From the NCBI GenBank assembly GCA_024276295.1, contig JAJRXN010000465.1, positions 1 through 16,378 of the forward strand: a DNA stretch of 16,378 nt. The letters run 5' to 3'. The notes beneath the pieces were generated by a model that was given only the letters and a program-made list of their open reading frames with translations, made no database searches and was not told the DNA's origin. The DNA is from Acidobacteriota bacterium. Its GTDB lineage: Bacteria; Acidobacteriota; Polarisedimenticolia; J045. Made by a program: the position numbers and the translations under genes. This document shows, one piece after another, positions 13,087-16,378 of the stretch (position 1 is the first letter of the stretch; each line of letters begins with the position of its first letter).

Positions 13087-13916
13087 GTGCGACCTCGCCC
13101 TTCGAGCAGCCAGCGCCGGGCATGATCGAGACACGGGATGCGGCGGCGCGCGCGCTCGATCGACGCGGGATCGAGGTCGGCGATCGCGAGCGTTCCGGGC
13201 CCATCGCCCGCGTCGGCGAGGACCTCGCCCCACGGGTCGACGATCGCCGCATGACCCCACGACGCCCGCTTCCGGCCGTGCCGGCCGACCTGCGCCGGAG
13301 CGACCACGAACGCCTGGTTCTCGACGGCGCGGGCGCGCAGCAGCAGTTCCCAGTGGTCGCGCCCGGTCGCCGCGGTGAAGGCCGACGGGACGACGAACAC
13401 CTCGGCGCCCGCAAAGCGCATCACGCGGTAGAGTTCCGGAAAGCGCAGGTCGTAGCAGATCGACAGCCCGACGCGTCCCCAGACGAGCGTGGCGACGACG
13501 GTCTCCTCGCCCGGCTCGACCACCTCCGACTCGCGCAGGCTGACGTCGTCGAGTTCGACATCGAACAGGTGGACCTTGCGATAGACGGCGACCACCTCGC
13601 CGCGACCGTCGATCATCACGGACGTGTTGCGGCGCATGCCCGGTCTCGAGGCGACCTCGGGAATCGATCCGAGCAGCAGATCGATCCCCAGTTCGCGGGC
13701 CAGGCGTCGGCCCCACGTCACGAGCGGGCCGTCGAGCGGCTCGGTCCGCCCGAGCACGACGCCCTCGGCGGCCATCAGCGCGAAATTCTCCGGCAACGCG
13801 ACGAAGCGCGCGCCGCCGGCCGCCGCACGACGCACCAGTTCCGTGGCGACCTCGAGGTTGCGATCGACGTCCTGCGTGGATTGCATCTGGATCGCCGCGA
13901 CACGGATCGGTTCCAC
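13083..13916 (-). CDS. Nitrilase-family amidase (Nit1/deaminated glutathione amidase type)
   Basis: The protein has 277 residues, the normal length for a carbon-nitrogen hydrolase. The catalytic triad is E43 (LPENF), K114 (YRKVHLFD) and C154 (SICYDLRFPEL). The KVHLFD and CYDLRFPELYR motifs are typical of the Nit1/NitFhit branch, whose members hydrolyse deaminated glutathione to alpha-ketoglutarate and cysteinylglycine, a metabolite-repair reaction in the cytoplasm. Omega-amidase (Nit2 type) is the main alternative. The start is a GTG preceded by GGAGGACCCG. It lies 45 bases after the secreted repeat protein gene and overlaps the HAD gene by four bases. Family assignment is firm and the substrate is inferred from motif similarity. 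Confidence 0.93.
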   Translation of the reverse strand: MEPIRVAAIQMQSTQDVDRNLEVATELVRRAAAGGARFVALPENFALMAAEGVVLGRTEPLDGPLVTWGRRLARELGIDLLLGSIPEVASRPGMRRNTSVMIDGRGEVVAVYRKVHLFDVELDDVSLRESEVVEPGEETVVATLVWGRVGLSICYDLRFPELYRVMRFAGAEVFVVPSAFTAATGRDHWELLLRARAVENQAFVVAPAQVGRHGRKRASWGHAAIVDPWGEVLADAGDGPGTLAIADLDPASIERARRRIPCLDHARRWLLEGRGRT

Positions 13917-13961
13917 GATCGGGTCCTCCCCGCGCGGGCTGCGGGAACGCGCCCGGCGCCG

Positions 13962-15422
13962 TCAGGGAACGCCGGTCACCTCCACCGTGGCCTGCGGATC
14001 GACCTTCGCCTCGAGGATCACCGGCGGGCGTCCTCCCCGGGGCCGGATGATGCGCGGACGGCGCTCCCCGCGGGCCACGATCTCGCAGGTGTCGACGGAC
14101 AGGGCGTCCCGCGCCGCCTCGTTCCCGTCGTACTTCACTGTGCACGGCTCGGGCAGTCGGATGCGCACGAGGCTCGTGCCCCGGGCCTGCAGTTCGACCT
14201 GCCCGCGGGCGGAGGAGAAATCGAGGTCGAGATCGGAGTCGATCGAGACCACACGGATCTGCCGCGCGATCCCCTCGATGTCGGCCAACGACCGCTCGGC
14301 CTTCAGGTCGAGTTCGAGTGCACCTTCGACCCCGAGTTCGGCATCGGTCAGCCGGCCCTGCAGCCTCCCTGCGGCCTTCCTGACCTGCGCGACCGAACCT
14401 TCGAGCAGATCGAGCCGGCAGGTCCCGGCAAGTCCTTCGAGTTCGAGTTCGGCGCCGTCGCGGGCCGTGATGCTCAGCGCGCCGCCGATGTCCCGTCCTT
14501 CGAGCCGCCCTCCCCGGAGCTGCCCGGAAACACCGCCCGCGATGCCCGTGACCGTGACCGACGCGTCCGTGACGTCGAGCCGGACGGTCGCCTCGGCGTC
14601 CTCGAGATCCCGCAGTTCGAAAAGACCGTCCCGTCCACCGAGCTTGATCGCGCCACGCCAGCGCTCGGCCGCGAGCTGTCCCCCGCGCATCTCCGCGTCG
14701 AGGCGTCCTTCTCCTCCGCGAACCGTCAGCCCGCCCCCGTCGAGCACGACGCGCAGCGTCCCGGCGACTTCTTCCGCGTCGATGTCGAGGTTCCGTCCGG
14801 ACAGCACGAGCCTTCCCCGGTGCGAGGCGACCCGCAGACTCGACTGATCGAGTCGCGCGGTGATCCCTCCGCGGGTCGAGGCGAGATCGTAGTGACTGCC
14901 GGCCCCCTCGAGTTCGAGCCCGGACAGACCGGTGACCCGCACCGCCGAGTCATCCAGATCGAGCCGGATCGACGCCGGCCCCGCGCTGCCGACTCCGCCC
15001 GGACGGCGGGGAGCGTCGTCAGGCGCGGCGTCCAGCGGTTCCGCCTCGAGGTCGACGTCGAGCCGCTCACCGCGCAGCTCGAGCGTGGTGCCGGGCGGAA
15101 TCACGAGGCGGACGACGACGTCGGGCGCCACGTCCTGCGAACCGTAAGGCTGGCGGACGGCGAGATCCCCCGCCTCGGTCGTCTCGAGCACGATGTAGCC
15201 ACCGCGGACGTCCTGTCCGCGGACATCGAAGATCTCGATCCGCGCGTCCCGATCCGGACTGACCAGCAGCTCGACGCGGCTGTTCCGCAGATCGAGCTGG
15301 ATGCCGGATTCCTCGATGACGCGATCGACCGGCAGAGCGACGCTCTCAGCCCGCGCCTCGGCACCGGCGAGCGCCAGGACGCAGAGCAGGCCCGTGGCGG
15401 AATGGATGGTCCAGCGTTTCAT
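13962..15422 (-). CDS. Secreted beta-rich repetitive protein of unknown function
   Basis: The protein has 486 residues. A signal peptide with hydrophobic core at about 9-20 and likely cleavage after AEARA (about residue 25) directs it to the periplasm or surface. The mature chain is nearly all short beta-strand-like units of 18-22 residues alternating with Gly turns, such as GLTVRGGEGRLDAEM, GQLRGGRLEGRDIGG and GRLQGRLTDAELGVEG. They are rich in Asp, Glu, Leu and Arg, and suggest a solenoid or stacked beta-sheet fold. This resembles the putative auto-transporter adhesin-like or DUF4097 proteins, but I cannot confirm either. Only two cysteines follow cleavage (in GTCRLDL and VDTCEIVA). There is no membrane anchor or enzyme motif. 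The ATG lacks a strong ribosome-binding site. It precedes the nitrilase gene closely but shows no functional tie to it. Confidence 0.85.
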   Translation of the reverse strand: MKRWTIHSATGLLCVLALAGAEARAESVALPVDRVIEESGIQLDLRNSRVELLVSPDRDARIEIFDVRGQDVRGGYIVLETTEAGDLAVRQPYGSQDVAPDVVVRLVIPPGTTLELRGERLDVDLEAEPLDAAPDDAPRRPGGVGSAGPASIRLDLDDSAVRVTGLSGLELEGAGSHYDLASTRGGITARLDQSSLRVASHRGRLVLSGRNLDIDAEEVAGTLRVVLDGGGLTVRGGEGRLDAEMRGGQLAAERWRGAIKLGGRDGLFELRDLEDAEATVRLDVTDASVTVTGIAGGVSGQLRGGRLEGRDIGGALSITARDGAELELEGLAGTCRLDLLEGSVAQVRKAAGRLQGRLTDAELGVEGALELDLKAERSLADIEGIARQIRVVSIDSDLDLDFSSARGQVELQARGTSLVRIRLPEPCTVKYDGNEAARDALSVDTCEIVARGERRPRIIRPRGGRPPVILEAKVDPQATVEVTGVP

Positions 15423-15482
15423 GGGGCGTCCAAGATACGACGAGCCGTCCGGAACTGCCGCCGTGGCGGCCGAGGGGCCGGC
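15423..15482 (-). other. Spacer with GC hairpin before the repeat-protein gene
   Basis: The 60-base spacer has a compact inverted repeat at 15457-15470 (GCCGC arms, four-base loop) downstream of the DUF4126 stop. It is not followed by a U run. It may simply reflect composition. A promoter for the next gene cannot be seen. Confidence 0.3.
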
Positions 15483-16121
15483 TCAGCCGCCGGCGACCGG
15501 ATCGGCTTTGCGGGCGAAGCGGCCCGCACGGCGCCGGAAGCGGCGGACCAGCGACCACGTGACGAGCAGACCGAGCGCGATCAGCACGGCCGCGACCACC
15601 GCGGCGACGATCGCGAGCCAGGATCCGACGATCGCCAGCACGTCCTCGATGACGGAGAGCACGGGCGAGGCGATGCCTCCGGTTCCCAGCGTGGACAGGA
15701 GCCGGATCTGCGCCTTGGCCACGTGGACGCCGCCGGCGATTCCGCCCCCGAGGACCAGGCCGGTCACCGCCGCCCAGAGGGGATCGAGTTCGGCCAGCGT
15801 CGAGGCGACGACCAGCGCTCCGGCCACCGGGCGGACCCAGGTCTGGACCAGGTCCAGCATGTGATCGATGACCGGGACCTTGTCGGCCGCCACTTCGAAC
15901 AGGACGGCGACGCCGAAGACGACCAGCGCCGGCGTCGAGGCCAGCCAGTCGAACGCCGGGTTGAGCGCGAACCCGTCACCGAACGCCAGTCCGGTCACGC
16001 CGAGGCGCGCCGCCAGACCGACGGCGAAAGGGGGAAGGAACGCACGCAGCCCGCAGCAGGCTGCCAGGGACATTCCCGCGAGAACCTGGGCGACGATCGG
16101 CACGATCTGCTCGGGGGCCAC
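15483..16121 (-). CDS. DUF4126 family integral membrane protein
   Basis: The protein has 212 residues. The opening segment SLAACCGLRAFLPPF (18-32) followed by GLAARLG, and the later FEVAADKVPVIDHMLD (75-90), are the patterns I associate with DUF4126. About five or six hydrophobic stretches are visible, the clearest at about 62-80, 98-108, 115-132 and 160-190. The tail is Arg-rich and probably cytoplasmic. Function is unknown for the family; the acidic residues E76, D80 and D86 in the conserved segment could matter for transport. The start is a GTG preceded by GGAGGCTCCG. The gene lies 21 bases after the VanZ-like gene, so both are likely co-transcribed. Confidence 0.88.
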   Translation of the reverse strand: MAPEQIVPIVAQVLAGMSLAACCGLRAFLPPFAVGLAARLGVTGLAFGDGFALNPAFDWLASTPALVVFGVAVLFEVAADKVPVIDHMLDLVQTWVRPVAGALVVASTLAELDPLWAAVTGLVLGGGIAGGVHVAKAQIRLLSTLGTGGIASPVLSVIEDVLAIVGSWLAIVAAVVAAVLIALGLLVTWSLVRRFRRRAGRFARKADPVAGG

Positions 16122-16142
16122 CGGAGCCTCCTCGCGTCCAGT

Positions 16143-16378
16143 CTACGACCGATCCGGAGGCACCGTTCCATCGCCGCCCGCCGCGGACCGTCGCGATCGC
16201 CCCGCCACGCGCACGGCCATGGACGCCAACAGCCCGAACCCGATCCCGCAGACGGCACCGGCCGCGTCGATCGCCAGATCGAGCCACGACGGCTGGCGCC
16301 CGAACGAGAGGAACTGGAGCGCCTCCGTCCCGGCCGCGAAGACGAGGACCGACGACAGCACGATCGCGGGGGGCACGC
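16143..16378 (-). CDS. VanZ-like membrane protein (partial; N-terminus beyond the right edge)
   Basis: The last 77 or so residues are visible. A hydrophobic segment leads to EALQFLSFGRQPSWLD, then D37 and G40 before a second hydrophobic segment. This follows the E-x-x-Q, R, D, D-x-x-G pattern of VanZ-like proteins, whose usual length of about 110-140 residues means the start lies outside the window. The GTG near the edge is probably an internal valine. The tail is Arg/Ser/Gly-rich and polar. VanZ was named for a teicoplanin resistance gene, but most homologues have no known role, and nothing here suggests a resistance cluster. It ends with TAG. Confidence 0.75.
   Translation of the reverse strand, partial: VPPAIVLSSVLVFAAGTEALQFLSFGRQPSWLDLAIDAAGAVCGIGFGLLASMAVRVAGRSRRSAAGGDGTVPPDRS

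Noticed and set aside
12349..14145. A 598-codon minus-strand open frame covering the HAD gene and extending through the nitrilase gene
   Set aside because: Only the last 245 codons match HAD motifs. The upstream part is an Arg/Gly-rich shadow of the nitrilase gene in another frame, and the ATG at 13086 overlaps that gene's stop in the usual coupled manner.
1..16378. Mobile elements, CRISPR arrays, toxin-antitoxin or defence genes
   Set aside because: No transposase, integrase, terminal repeats, regular direct repeats or small paired toxin genes were found; codon use looks even across the window.

Overview
All recognisable genes lie on the minus strand of a visibly G+C-rich genome. Predicted lipoproteins, a twin-arginine Rieske protein and periplasmic multiheme and copper enzymes point to a Gram-negative bacterium that respires with oxygen or nitrogen oxides. 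The content would suit Acidobacteriota, Gemmatimonadota, Myxococcota or a related uncultured phylum, but nothing in the window fixes the lineage. There are no rRNA or tRNA genes, CRISPR arrays or insertion sequences. The longest stretch without a gene is about 180 bases, so gene density is very high.

Region A (10303 down to 1) is the centre of interest: a nitrous oxide respiration cluster of the clade II (atypical) type. In transcription order it encodes a GltD-like FAD/NAD(P) oxidoreductase with two ferredoxin-type 4Fe-4S motifs, a Tat-type Rieske protein, a long fused cytochrome b, a membrane-anchored pentaheme cytochrome c, N2O reductase NosZ (Sec-type, predicted lipoprotein), a four-helix NosB-like membrane protein, a small lipoprotein of unknown function, the copper-site maturation protein NosD, and the start of the ABC ATPase NosF, which runs off the left edge. 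The inferred chain is NAD(P)H or ferredoxin and/or quinol, then the Rieske/cytochrome b module, then the pentaheme cytochrome, then NosZ, which reduces N2O to N2. The NosG, NosH, NosC1 and NosC2 genes of the Wolinella-type cluster are not seen. A bc-type module with its own flavoprotein occupies that place instead.

The cytochrome b gene carries an in-frame TAG at codon 87. The frame continues unchanged on both sides, and both heme-ligand helices lie beyond the stop. This is either a sequence error, a recent nonsense mutation that would break the chain, or readthrough. The neighbouring cytochrome c gene ends in TAG, so wholesale reassignment of TAG is unlikely.

Region B (12188 to 10482) is a single B12-binding radical SAM protein with no known substrate, separated from its neighbours by gaps of about 160 and 180 bases. 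Region C (right edge down to 12349) is a probable operon of ordinary or little-known genes: a VanZ-like fragment, a DUF4126 membrane protein, a secreted beta-rich repetitive protein, a nitrilase-family amidase of the Nit1 type, and a HAD-family hydrolase overlapping it by 4 bases. I see no functional link from regions B or C to nitrous oxide reduction.
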